A stretch of DNA of 64,000 nucleotides, taken from NCBI RefSeq assembly GCF_030817595.1, contig NZ_JAUSZN010000001.1, positions 4,533,501 to 4,597,500 of the forward strand, in the 5' to 3' direction. This DNA is from Neobacillus niacini. GTDB lineage: Bacteria > Bacillota > Bacilli > Bacillales > Cytobacillaceae. The notes under the pieces were generated by a model. That model worked only from the letters and a program-made list of their open reading frames with translations, was not told where the DNA came from and made no database searches. Below, piece after piece: positions 41,295 through 49,274 of the stretch. A program made the position numbers and the translations under genes. Positions within the stretch are counted from its first letter, which is position 1. Every line of letters begins with the position of its first letter.

Positions 41295-41809
41295 CAATTA
41301 CAGGCGAGTTTATCGCATTTATGGGCCTCGCCCTTGTCGCCATCATCGGCGGTGTCCTGTTATTGAACCTTACTAAAGTCGTGCACATGGTCGTGGCCCT
41401 CATTTTTACGTTCGTCAGCATTGCCGGTATTTACGTGCTGCTGTCAGCTGAATTTGTCGCAGCGGTTCAAATCTTGATTTATTCCGGTGCGATTACCATT
41501 ATCATGTTATTTGGAATCATGTTAACGAAGCATGATGATGAAGGGGAAACCACCACTGGCAAGGGAAGAAAGGTTCTATTATTTCTAGGTATACTTGGAT
41601 TTGCAGCAGCTGTTTACATTGGAATCTATGATTTCAACGTGGTACAGGTACCAACAGACTTACATGTGGACAATACGATGAAAATAGGGGAAGCCCTCTA
41701 CTCTAAATGGGTGATCCCATTTGAATTAACATCTGTACTACTATTAGTCGCACTTGTCGGAGCGATTGTTCTGGCGAAGAAAGAGGAGAAGGAGGGTGAC
41801 AAGGAATGA
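41291..41809 (+). CDS. nuoJ: NADH-quinone oxidoreductase subunit J
   Basis: 172 residues, five membrane helices. The third carries the [20 protein letters not shown] segment with the pi-bulge region of this subunit. ATGA overlaps join it to nuoI and nuoK. Confidence 0.94.
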   Translation: MTITGEFIAFMGLALVAIIGGVLLLNLTKVVHMVVALIFTFVSIAGIYVLLSAEFVAAVQILIYSGAITIIMLFGIMLTKHDDEGETTTGKGRKVLLFLGILGFAAAVYIGIYDFNVVQVPTDLHVDNTMKIGEALYSKWVIPFELTSVLLLVALVGAIVLAKKEEKEGDKE

Positions 41810-42120
41810 GTTCAGTTCCTGCTTCAGCCTTCTTGGCACTCGCACTAATTTTATTCTGTATCGGCTTATATGGGGCATTGACAAAAAGAAACACCGTAAT
41901 CGTCTTAATCTCTATTGAATTAATGCTGAATGCCGTTAATATTAACCTGGTAACCTTCAGCAAATACGGTGTAGCACCATCCATCACCGGTCAAATCTTC
42001 GCGCTGTTCACGATTTGCGTAGCCGCTGCAGAAGCAGCAGTCGGTCTGGCCATCTTAATGGCCCTATACCGCAACCGCAAAACCGTCAACATCGACGATA
42101 TGGACACAATGAAAAACTAA
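41806..42120 (+). CDS. nuoK: NADH-quinone oxidoreductase subunit K
   Basis: 104 residues, three membrane helices, with conserved Glu in the middle of helices 2 and 3 ([14 protein letters not shown] and [20 protein letters not shown]). Coupled to nuoJ by ATGA. The next gap holds an inverted repeat. Confidence 0.95.
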   Translation: MSSVPASAFLALALILFCIGLYGALTKRNTVIVLISIELMLNAVNINLVTFSKYGVAPSITGQIFALFTICVAAAEAAVGLAILMALYRNRKTVNIDDMDTMKN

Positions 42121-42151
42121 ATTTTGCAGATAATATTTTTTTCAACACTGC

Positions 42152-42255
42152 GGTGCCTGTCACCGCAGAAAGACACTGTCCGTCTCAGGCGGACAAATTG
42201 GTAATTATTGGTGTATCCCCTCGGTGGACAGTGTCCACGAGCGGTGACAGGCACC
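42152..42255. repeat. GGTGCCTGTCACC-type long inverted repeat in the nuoK-nuoL gap
   Basis: GGTGCCTGTCACCGC (42152-42166) and GCGGTGACAGGCACC (42241-42255) are perfect inverted arms. Inner GACACTGTCC (42172-42181)/GGACAGTGTC (42226-42235) add 10 bp. The remaining middle is unpaired. Related cores occur at 21091 and, more loosely, 59323. Confidence 0.85.
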
Positions 42256-42277
42256 ATTTCTAAAAAAGGGGATTGTG

Positions 42278-44143
42278 ATGATGATGGAAAATGCATGGAT
42301 CATACCGCTTTTCCCGCTATTATCGTTTTTGATTCTTCTTCTATTTGGTAAGAAGCTGAGGGATGTGAGTGCGTACGTAGGTATACTGCTTACGTTGGCC
42401 TCGCTTGTTTATTCGTTGTTGGTGTTGTTCGAGCGTTTCACTCAACCAACGTTTAAAACTTCAACGGAGTGGCTCAGAATAGGAGATATTTCTTTAACAG
42501 CGGGCTTTGAAGTGAATCAATTGAATGCATTAATGCTAGTAATTGTCTCGCTCGTCAGCTTCCTGGTACATACATATTCGAAAGGGTATATGCACGGGGA
42601 TGAGCGGTTTCCAGTATTCTATGCCTATTTAGGACTATTTACGTTTGCAATGCTCGGGCTTGTCATCTCGCCCAACCTGCTGCAAACTTATATTTTCTGG
42701 GAGCTCGTCGGAGTCGGTTCCTTCCTCTTAATCGGATTCTATTTCTACAAAGAAGAAGCGAAGGCTGCGGCGAAAAAAGCGTTCATTATGACCCGTATCG
42801 GGGACGTTGGTCTCTTAATCGGGATGATTTTATTATTCTGGGAAACAAAAAGCTTTGAATACAGTGAAATTTTCCGTGCTGTTGAGGCTGGCGCTGTATC
42901 AACCACGATGATTACTCTAACAGCAATTCTAATCTTCATCGGGGCTGTTGGTAAATCAGGTCAGTTCCCGCTGCACACATGGCTGCCGGATGCGATGGAA
43001 GGTCCGACACCAGTTTCTGCTTTAATCCATGCAGCAACAATGGTTGCAGCAGGTGTTTACTTAGTTGCTTCCCTTTTCCCGCTGTTCGCAGCGAGTGAAA
43101 CAGCACTATTAACTGTGGCCGTCATTGGTGGATTTACAGCAATTTTTGCTGCCAGCATCGGTCTTGTCCAAACAGATATTAAACGCGTTCTAGCCTATTC
43201 AACCGTCAGCCAGCTTGGCTACATGATGCTGGCTTTAGGCTCTGCAGGCTATGTGGCGGGTGTATTCCATTTGATGACACATGCTTTCTTCAAAGCATTG
43301 CTATTCTTAGCAGCCGGAAGCGTGATTCATGCGGTACACACACAGAACATCGAAGAGATGGGCGGGCTTTGGAAAAAGCTAAAGCTTACTGCACCATTAT
43401 TCTTAATCGGAACACTTGCGATCAGCGGTGTACCATTGTTTTCAGGGTTCTTCAGTAAAGATGAAATTTTAATCGCAGCGTGGGAAGGCGGACATCCGAT
43501 CTTGTTCTTACTTGCGCTTGCCGCGGCATTTATGACCGCATTTTATATGTTCCGCTTGTTCTTCATGGTTTTCACCGGAGAATCACGGACACCAATGAAA
43601 AATGTACACGAATCACCATCGATGATGACGTTCCCAATGATTATTCTTGGCGTGTTGGCGATTATCGCAGGTTATGTGCAAACACCATTCAATCACAACC
43701 TTGGCGAATGGCTGGTTGATGGAAATGAAGCACTTGGTCATGGGCATGTCGAAGGTCCAATTTGGATCATGATTGCCGCAACTGTTGTTTCCTTAGCAGG
43801 TATCTACCTTGCTTACTTGATTTACTATAAGCGATCCATCGCACGCAACTGGCTATCAGGAAGCGGCGATACGCTTCACAGCATTTTACTGAACAAATAT
43901 TACATTGACGAATTCTATCAAATGTCAGTAGTGGCGGTTACAAAGGGTATTAGTTACTTCCTACGCTTCATCGATGTCTTCCTAGTGGAAGGAATCATGA
44001 AGGGCGTAGCAGGAATTGTTCAAGGTCTTGGGGCAGCAGGTTCAAAGCTGCAAACCGGTCAAACGCAAACCTATGCAGCCGTAGCATTTGTCGGCTTGGC
44101 ACTGCTAGCGGTCATCTTTGTGTTAACAGGGGGGTACTTATAA
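42278..44143 (+). CDS. nuoL: NADH-quinone oxidoreductase subunit L
   Basis: 621 residues, antiporter-like proton-pumping subunit with about 16 helices and the long C-terminal lateral helix. It has WELVGVGSFLLIGFYF, PLHTWLPDAMEGPTPVSALIHAATMV and the broken-helix Lys/His residues of the family. GTG 42275 and ATGs at 42278, 42281 and 42284 are all in frame; AAGGGGAT fits 42278 or 42281 best. Confidence 0.94.
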   Translation: MMMENAWIIPLFPLLSFLILLLFGKKLRDVSAYVGILLTLASLVYSLLVLFERFTQPTFKTSTEWLRIGDISLTAGFEVNQLNALMLVIVSLVSFLVHTYSKGYMHGDERFPVFYAYLGLFTFAMLGLVISPNLLQTYIFWELVGVGSFLLIGFYFYKEEAKAAAKKAFIMTRIGDVGLLIGMILLFWETKSFEYSEIFRAVEAGAVSTTMITLTAILIFIGAVGKSGQFPLHTWLPDAMEGPTPVSALIHAATMVAAGVYLVASLFPLFAASETALLTVAVIGGFTAIFAASIGLVQTDIKRVLAYSTVSQLGYMMLALGSAGYVAGVFHLMTHAFFKALLFLAAGSVIHAVHTQNIEEMGGLWKKLKLTAPLFLIGTLAISGVPLFSGFFSKDEILIAAWEGGHPILFLLALAAAFMTAFYMFRLFFMVFTGESRTPMKNVHESPSMMTFPMIILGVLAIIAGYVQTPFNHNLGEWLVDGNEALGHGHVEGPIWIMIAATVVSLAGIYLAYLIYYKRSIARNWLSGSGDTLHSILLNKYYIDEFYQMSVVAVTKGISYFLRFIDVFLVEGIMKGVAGIVQGLGAAGSKLQTGQTQTYAAVAFVGLALLAVIFVLTGGYL

Positions 44144-44144
44144 A

Positions 44145-45653
44145 ATGGATCTTTCTTTCGTTCTATCATTACTAGTATTCTCCCCGTTACTCGGTATCGT
44201 AGTGTTGGCTTTCATGCCAAAAACAGAGGAAAAAACAATCAAAATCGTGGGCTTTCTAGCAACACTGCCTGCACTGGTTATTGCCATTGGCCTTTATCTT
44301 CACTACCTGGCAGGTAAGAAATTGAGCGATTTTGACGTGGCAAAGGACTGGATTACCTTCGGAGGCTTGCAAGGTGCCGAAGCTGGATTCTGGAAAGTAA
44401 ACTATGAACTTGGCGTCAGCGGCTTCACGATGCTTTTAGTAGTTCTAACAGCCGTAGTCGCAACACTCGCAGCGATTGCCTCCATTTATATTAAAAAAGA
44501 GTGGAAAGGCTATTTTTCTCTATTCCTGCTTTTAGAAATTGGAATGCTTGGAGTTTTTACAGCTGAAAACTTAATTCTATTTTTCTTATTCTTTGAAATT
44601 ACATTAATCCCAACCTTCTTCTTAATTGGGAAATGGGGTTATTTTGAAAAAGAAAAAGCTGCTTATAGTTTCTTAATCTATAACGGTTTAGGCTCAGCCG
44701 TACTGTTAATTGTAATTATGATTCTATTTGCAAAAACAGGAACGACCAATATTGATATGCTCACGCAAATCATGAGCGATCCGAACGTTCCGATGACAAG
44801 TGGATTAAAATTAGGCTTATTGATTTCGCTCTTAGTCGCTTTTGGCGTTAAGCTGCCAATCTTCCCGTTACACAGCTGGATGCTTCGCGTCCACGTGCAG
44901 GCACCGCCATCCATTGTTATGATTCACTCTGGTATTCTATTGAAAATCGGCGCCTACGGGTTAATTCGCTTTGGAATGGGAATTTTTCCTGAACAGTTTG
45001 AGAAACTTGCCGTACTTTTGGCCATCCTTGGAGTGGTAAACCTTCTTTACGGAGCGTTCTTAGCGTTCATTCAAACAGACTTTAAAATGGTCTTGGCGTA
45101 CTCATCGATTTCACACATGGGAATCGTGTTAATCGGGTTAGCGGCGTTGAATGAAGCCGGTGTACAAGGCGCGATTTTCCAAGTGGTGTCACATGGTTTA
45201 ATCTCAGCACTTCTTTTCTTCTTAGTTGGTGCTTTCTATGAGCGGACGGATACGTCACTTATGGAAAACCTGGGCGGAATGGCAAAGGGAATGCCGGTTG
45301 CTTCAGGCTTCTTGCTTGCAGGTGCATTGGCTTCACTCGGATTGCCAGGAATGTCCGGATTCGTCAGCGAATTCATGGCGTTTTTAGGTTTATTTGAAGA
45401 ACTGCCTTGGATTGCCGCAGTCGGAACAATCGGAATTATCATGACCGCTGTTTATTTATTACGTGCCGTGCTCGGCATTACGTACGGCCAAGCACACCGT
45501 GAATTTGCAGGACTCGTCGACCTTAAGGGCGTCGAATTCGTACCAGTTGTTGTATTAATCGCTTTAATAGTCTTAATCGGGGTAATACCAAGCGTTCTAA
45601 GCTCACCGCTTCAAGCCACACTTGAAACGATTATGCTAGGGTTAGGAGGGTGA
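44145..45653 (+). CDS. nuoM: NADH-quinone oxidoreductase subunit M
   Basis: 502 residues, 14 helices, antiporter-like. LFFLFFEITLIPTFFLIGKWGY carries the conserved Glu, and the broken helix includes FPLHSWMLRVHVQAPPSIVM. It begins 2 nt after nuoL, with AGGGGGG at the nuoL end as ribosome site. Confidence 0.95.
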   Translation: MDLSFVLSLLVFSPLLGIVVLAFMPKTEEKTIKIVGFLATLPALVIAIGLYLHYLAGKKLSDFDVAKDWITFGGLQGAEAGFWKVNYELGVSGFTMLLVVLTAVVATLAAIASIYIKKEWKGYFSLFLLLEIGMLGVFTAENLILFFLFFEITLIPTFFLIGKWGYFEKEKAAYSFLIYNGLGSAVLLIVIMILFAKTGTTNIDMLTQIMSDPNVPMTSGLKLGLLISLLVAFGVKLPIFPLHSWMLRVHVQAPPSIVMIHSGILLKIGAYGLIRFGMGIFPEQFEKLAVLLAILGVVNLLYGAFLAFIQTDFKMVLAYSSISHMGIVLIGLAALNEAGVQGAIFQVVSHGLISALLFFLVGAFYERTDTSLMENLGGMAKGMPVASGFLLAGALASLGLPGMSGFVSEFMAFLGLFEELPWIAAVGTIGIIMTAVYLLRAVLGITYGQAHREFAGLVDLKGVEFVPVVVLIALIVLIGVIPSVLSSPLQATLETIMLGLGG

Positions 45654-45659
45654 TGAAGG

Positions 45660-47177
45660 ATGAGTCTTGAGGAATTAACATCATTTAATTGGAGCATCAT
45701 GACACCTGAGTTCTTCATCGTTGGTGTAGCAGCGCTTCTCACAGTAATCGATTTATTTATGCCGAAAAAGCAAGATCGCAGAATCCTCGGATGGATCGGA
45801 ATTGCTGCGATTTTCGCAGCAATGGTTTCCCTTGTCGGACTACTTGGTGCCGCACCGGATTCGATTTTAGACGACACCTTTCGTCTTGATTCTTTTGGAA
45901 AAGCATTTAAACTCCTTCTGCTTGCAGGCGGGGCGCTAGTATTATTTTTAGCTGTCTCCTACAAGGCTGACCAGGGGATGGAAGAATACCGCGGTGAATT
46001 TTATTATTTATTCCTAACCGGATTACTCGGCGGAATGATTATGACATCGAGCGGTGACTTAATCACGTTATTTATCGGGTTAGAGTTGTTATCGATCTCT
46101 TCCTATATCTTAGCGGGTATGCGCAAAAATAATTTACAATCTAACGAGTCGGCCATGAAATATGTCATCAACGGCTCGATTGCTACTGCGATTACCTTAT
46201 TTGGTATGAGTTATGTATACGGGTTAACAGGTACAACCAACTTGTTAGCTATCGCTGGAGCGCTTCAGTCCTTGGCTGATGCACAGCATGCGTACTTGCT
46301 AGGACTGGCATTCTTAATGATTTTTGTTGGATTAGGCTTTAAGTTGGCTGCTGCTCCATTCCATATGTGGGCACCAGACGTTTATCAAGGTGCACCAACA
46401 CCAGTTACTGCTTTTTTAAGCGTTGTTTCAAAAACAGCAGGTTTCGTTATTGTTGCTCGAATTTTAATATCCGTCTTTGGTGTAGCAGCTACAGAAGGTC
46501 CTGGCTCGATGCCAATTCTTTATAACATGCAGGACTATATTGCGGTTGTGGCAGGAGCTACGATGATCATCGGAAACGTGGTTGCTCTGAAACAAAGCAA
46601 TATTAAAAGAATGTTTGCTTACTCGAGCATTGCGCATGCAGGCTATGTTCTAGTGGCGTTCACGTCTTTGAGCTCGAACTTCTTTTACAGTGTTTGGTTC
46701 TATTTATTAGCGTACTTGTTCATGAACCTTGGAGCTTTTGCGGTAATCCAATTAGTAGAGGCTAAAACTGGTTCAACAAAGATTGCAGATTTCGCTGGGT
46801 TGTATCGCCGTTCACCTGTGCTTGCTGTTACAATGGGAATCTTGTTAATCGCATTAGCAGGCTTTCCAGGTACTGCAGGCTTCATCGGTAAGCTGAACAT
46901 CTTTATCGGTGCTTTCATGGTGCAGGAACCGCATTATGTATTGGCGTCCGTCATGATTGCCACAACCGTAGTATCGTATTTTTACTACTTCGGTATCATG
47001 ACACAAATGTTCTTCCGCCCAGCAGCGGATGACAGCAAGTTCTCAAAAATTCCAGTGGGAATCGTTGTTGTTTTATTCGTCACCGTCGCAGCGTCCGTTC
47101 TGTTTGGAGTATTCCCAGACATCGCTATCGACTTCGTGAACGAAAACTTCAACCAATTCTCAGACTTTCTACAATAG
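45660..47177 (+). CDS. nuoN: NADH-quinone oxidoreductase subunit N
   Basis: 505 residues, 14 helices, third antiporter-like subunit. FIGLELLSISSYILAGMRK and AAAPFHMWAPDVYQGAPTPVTAFLS are diagnostic. AGGAGGGTGATG precedes the ATG. Last gene of the operon; no nuoE, F or G is found on either side. Confidence 0.95.
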   Translation: MSLEELTSFNWSIMTPEFFIVGVAALLTVIDLFMPKKQDRRILGWIGIAAIFAAMVSLVGLLGAAPDSILDDTFRLDSFGKAFKLLLLAGGALVLFLAVSYKADQGMEEYRGEFYYLFLTGLLGGMIMTSSGDLITLFIGLELLSISSYILAGMRKNNLQSNESAMKYVINGSIATAITLFGMSYVYGLTGTTNLLAIAGALQSLADAQHAYLLGLAFLMIFVGLGFKLAAAPFHMWAPDVYQGAPTPVTAFLSVVSKTAGFVIVARILISVFGVAATEGPGSMPILYNMQDYIAVVAGATMIIGNVVALKQSNIKRMFAYSSIAHAGYVLVAFTSLSSNFFYSVWFYLLAYLFMNLGAFAVIQLVEAKTGSTKIADFAGLYRRSPVLAVTMGILLIALAGFPGTAGFIGKLNIFIGAFMVQEPHYVLASVMIATTVVSYFYYFGIMTQMFFRPAADDSKFSKIPVGIVVVLFVTVAASVLFGVFPDIAIDFVNENFNQFSDFLQ

Positions 47178-47241
47178 ACCGGCAACTTTGGGGGAAGGAC
47201 CTGGTCTAGGTCAAACAAAGAGGGGTAACGATATATAATGA

Positions 47242-47305
47242 AAGAAGAGGCATGGGGGCCTCTTCTTAACAAGCAAAACGGTCCTTTGAAAGGGACCGTT
47301 TTTTG
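47242..47305. terminator. Double-hairpin terminator between nuoN and the convergent stress genes
   Basis: AGAAGAGGC/GCCTCTTCT (47244-47266) is followed by AACGGTCC/GGGACCGTT (47277-47302) and TTTTTT. The second works for nuo and, read backwards, for the minus-strand gene ending at 47312. Confidence 0.85.
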
Positions 47306-47311
47306 TGGTTA

Positions 47312-47911
47312 TTATTGGATAGGGTCAGGAACTTGTCTTTTATCCTTCAGTTCATCCTTAGAATCACTATTCTGCATTTCACCGCCAAGCTTTTTCACTT
47401 CATCCCAATCCTGTGCCATTGAGCTATTGTTTGCTGCCGCTAATGTATTCCTGTCATCCTGATTAGGAGTCCTTCTATTCTTCGTTAGCACCAATATTTT
47501 ACCTTCTTTAACAGAATTCCCGTATAATTCGGCCTGATCATCTGGAATTCCTATTCCAATTAATGCTCCGGTTAATCCGCCTAAACCGGCGCCCGCTACG
47601 GCACCAATTAAACTTGAAGCAATCGGTCCTGCCGCGATGATTGGGCCCACTCCAGGGATGGCAAGAGCACCAACTCCTACAAGTAAACCTGTTAACCCAC
47701 CGAGTGTTCCACCTGCTAAAGCACCTGTAGCCGCACTTTCTTCTGCAACTGTACCTGTTTCGTCCGCAATATAATTCACATTTTTAAGGTCTTTACCAAT
47801 AACACAGATATCTTGTTTGTCGTATCCCTGTTTTACAAGGTCCTCAATGGCGATAATCGCTTCCTGTTCGGTATCATAAACGCCTATAACATTCTTTTCA
47901 ATCCTGTCCAT
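47312..47911 (-). CDS. YflT-type general stress protein with a glycine-rich hydrophobic middle
   Basis: 199 residues from ATG 47911 (AGGAGGAAAC upstream; a longer frame to 47953 is not supported). The N-terminal 65 residues (KNVIGVYDTEQEAIIAIEDLVKQGYDKQDI) are a heat-induced stress protein YflT-like domain. Residues about 75-140 are Gly/Ala/Leu/Ile-rich with GxxxG steps (glycine-zipper-like, likely membrane-inserting). The C terminus is polar. Likely last gene of a minus-strand operon with the CsbD and lipoprotein genes. Confidence 0.8.
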   Translation of the reverse strand: MDRIEKNVIGVYDTEQEAIIAIEDLVKQGYDKQDICVIGKDLKNVNYIADETGTVAEESAATGALAGGTLGGLTGLLVGVGALAIPGVGPIIAAGPIASSLIGAVAGAGLGGLTGALIGIGIPDDQAELYGNSVKEGKILVLTKNRRTPNQDDRNTLAAANNSSMAQDWDEVKKLGGEMQNSDSKDELKDKRQVPDPIQ

Positions 47912-47960
47912 ATTTGTTTCCTCCTCTTTTATTCGTTTCGAAAGATTAATCATTTGATGA

Positions 47961-48131
47961 CTATCTAGATAATTTATCCTTTACTTCCCCAACTTCTTCT
48001 TGTACTTTACCTTTAGCCTGATCGACTTTACCTTCCGTTTCTGTTGAACGATCATCCGTCAGTTTACCCCATTGTTCTTTTGCCTTGCCTTTCACGGTAT
48101 CTACATATCCATTCATTTTATCTTTGTTCAT
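47961..48131 (-). CDS. CsbD-family stress protein
   Basis: 56 residues (MNKDKMNGYVDTVKGKAKEQ ... KDKLSR). Repeated KGKxKEQWGKLTDD / EGKVDQAKGKVQEEVG is the CsbD family pattern. csbD genes are sigma-B controlled in B. subtilis; molecular role unknown. AGGAAAC-type ribosome site before the ATG. It lies 49 nt upstream of the YflT-like gene. Confidence 0.88.
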   Translation of the reverse strand: MNKDKMNGYVDTVKGKAKEQWGKLTDDRSTETEGKVDQAKGKVQEEVGEVKDKLSR

Positions 48132-48177
48132 TTTAAGTTTCCTCCTTGTGTGTTTATATTTACTGCATCACCAATGG

Positions 48178-48426
48178 TTATTGGTTAACACCATCACTAA
48201 CACCGTTATCCTCAACTTTTTTCTCTAAATCTTTTTGTGCTTGTTTTAATTCTGTTCCAACTTTATTGATGGTTTCTTCGGCTTTTTGTTTTGTGCCTGT
48301 ATCTACTTCATCCTTCTGTTGTCCATCACTGACTCCATTATCCTGGTCAACTCCATCGCCGCACCCCGTTAATCCTGCTAAGGTAAGCGAAACAGCCAAT
48401 CCGCCAACTAGTAAACTTTTCTTCAT
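48178..48426 (-). CDS. Small lipoprotein, paralogue of the 48784 product
   Basis: 82 residues. Signal peptide ends in LTGC (Cys22), so it should be membrane-anchored outside. The mature part CGDGVDQDNGVSDGQQKDE is very acidic, then comes a Lys/Glu helix (KAEETINKVGTELKQAQKDL). The segment VEDNGVSDGVNQ at the C terminus echoes the start of the mature protein. TTGGAGGTG precedes the ATG. Function unknown. Confidence 0.8.
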   Translation of the reverse strand: MKKSLLVGGLAVSLTLAGLTGCGDGVDQDNGVSDGQQKDEVDTGTKQKAEETINKVGTELKQAQKDLEKKVEDNGVSDGVNQ

Positions 48427-48723
48427 GGTTTACACCTCCAAGAAATATTTGTACTATGCATAATGGTTTTTAAGTAAAGAATCCTGATGCCTAGGCGAGT
48501 TATAGCAGGAATGTAGTGATAATTTAGCTAGCTTCTGTTTTGCAGCCTCGATTAAACTCATGCCTCTCTAGCTCCCTTCATCTTGTTTTGTTCTGCCCTT
48601 TTTATATTCCCGTTCATAAGGATCTGAAACTTTTTTTAGTAGAAAAATACTTGGAATCCGGTTTCTTTCTATTTAATAGTTTTTTTAGAAAAACATTTAG
48701 TTGATAAAAAATGAAGATTTTTT
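48427..48723. other. Divergent intergenic region, no gene seen
   Basis: About 300 bp, AT-rich, between the minus-strand lipoprotein and the plus-strand lipoprotein. It must hold the promoter of the minus-strand operon, but I could not find a convincing sigma-B or sigma-A match there. Confidence 0.5.
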
Positions 48724-48749
48724 GTTTGGTTCACTTGCTAAAAGGGTAA
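48724..48749 (+). promoter_or_regulatory. Candidate sigma-B promoter 1
   Basis: GTTTGG-N14-GGGTAA, 35 bp before the lipoprotein gene at 48784. Confidence 0.6.
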
Positions 48750-48783
48750 AAGCATACTAGACAAATTAAAGGAGGAAATAACA

Positions 48784-48945
48784 ATGGAAAAAACGTTGAA
48801 AAAGAAATTAATCATGACAGGTATGGTATTTGCTTTAACATTTGGTGCGCTGACAGGCTGTGGAGACGGAGTGGACCAGGATAATGGAGTAACTGATGGA
48901 GAACAAAAAGATGAGATGGATAACAAAAATCCAGAAACAAACTAA
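48784..48945 (+). CDS. Small lipoprotein, 53 residues
   Basis: MEKTLKKKLIMTG leader ending in LTGC (Cys26). The mature part CGDGVDQDNGVTDGEQKDEMD is nearly identical to that of the divergent gene at 48178, but the C-terminal helix is missing, so the pair arose by duplication and one lost or gained a tail. AAAGGAGGAAATAAC is an excellent ribosome site. Sigma-B-like promoter upstream. Function unknown. Confidence 0.8.
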   Translation: MEKTLKKKLIMTGMVFALTFGALTGCGDGVDQDNGVTDGEQKDEMDNKNPETN

Positions 48946-48999
48946 ATGCTGTGGAGATTGGATAGGAAACAGAAGAGAAACTTCTTTTCCTTATCTATT

Positions 49000-49240
49000 G
49001 GCTGTGTTAAAGAAGACTATTGATTTTAGAACCTGTTGATTGGAGCGGAAGGCGCTTGACTCCTGCTGGATGCACGAGCTGAGTGAGACCCCACAGGTCG
49101 GAACGACCGAGGAGGCTTACGGCCGAGCCCGCGGAAAGCATAGCGCCTCGTGACAGGCAAAGACCGGCTGTCCCTGCGATGATTATTCCAAGAAGCATTC
49201 CTTTGTGGAGCGCAACTCAACAGCAAAGTTTAACACAGCC
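49000..49240 (+). mobile_element. MITE-like element, copy 3 (241 bp)
   Basis: Left end GGCTGTGTTAAAG and right end TTTAACACAGCC are inverted. Flanks TATCTATT (48992-48999) and TACCTATT (49241-49248) are an 8-bp target duplication with one change. It carries an extra segment of about 60 nt in the right arm, containing ATGATTATTC. Confidence 0.85.
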
Positions 49241-49274
49241 TACCTATTAAAAAGTAGAAAAGGAGATTGGTAGA

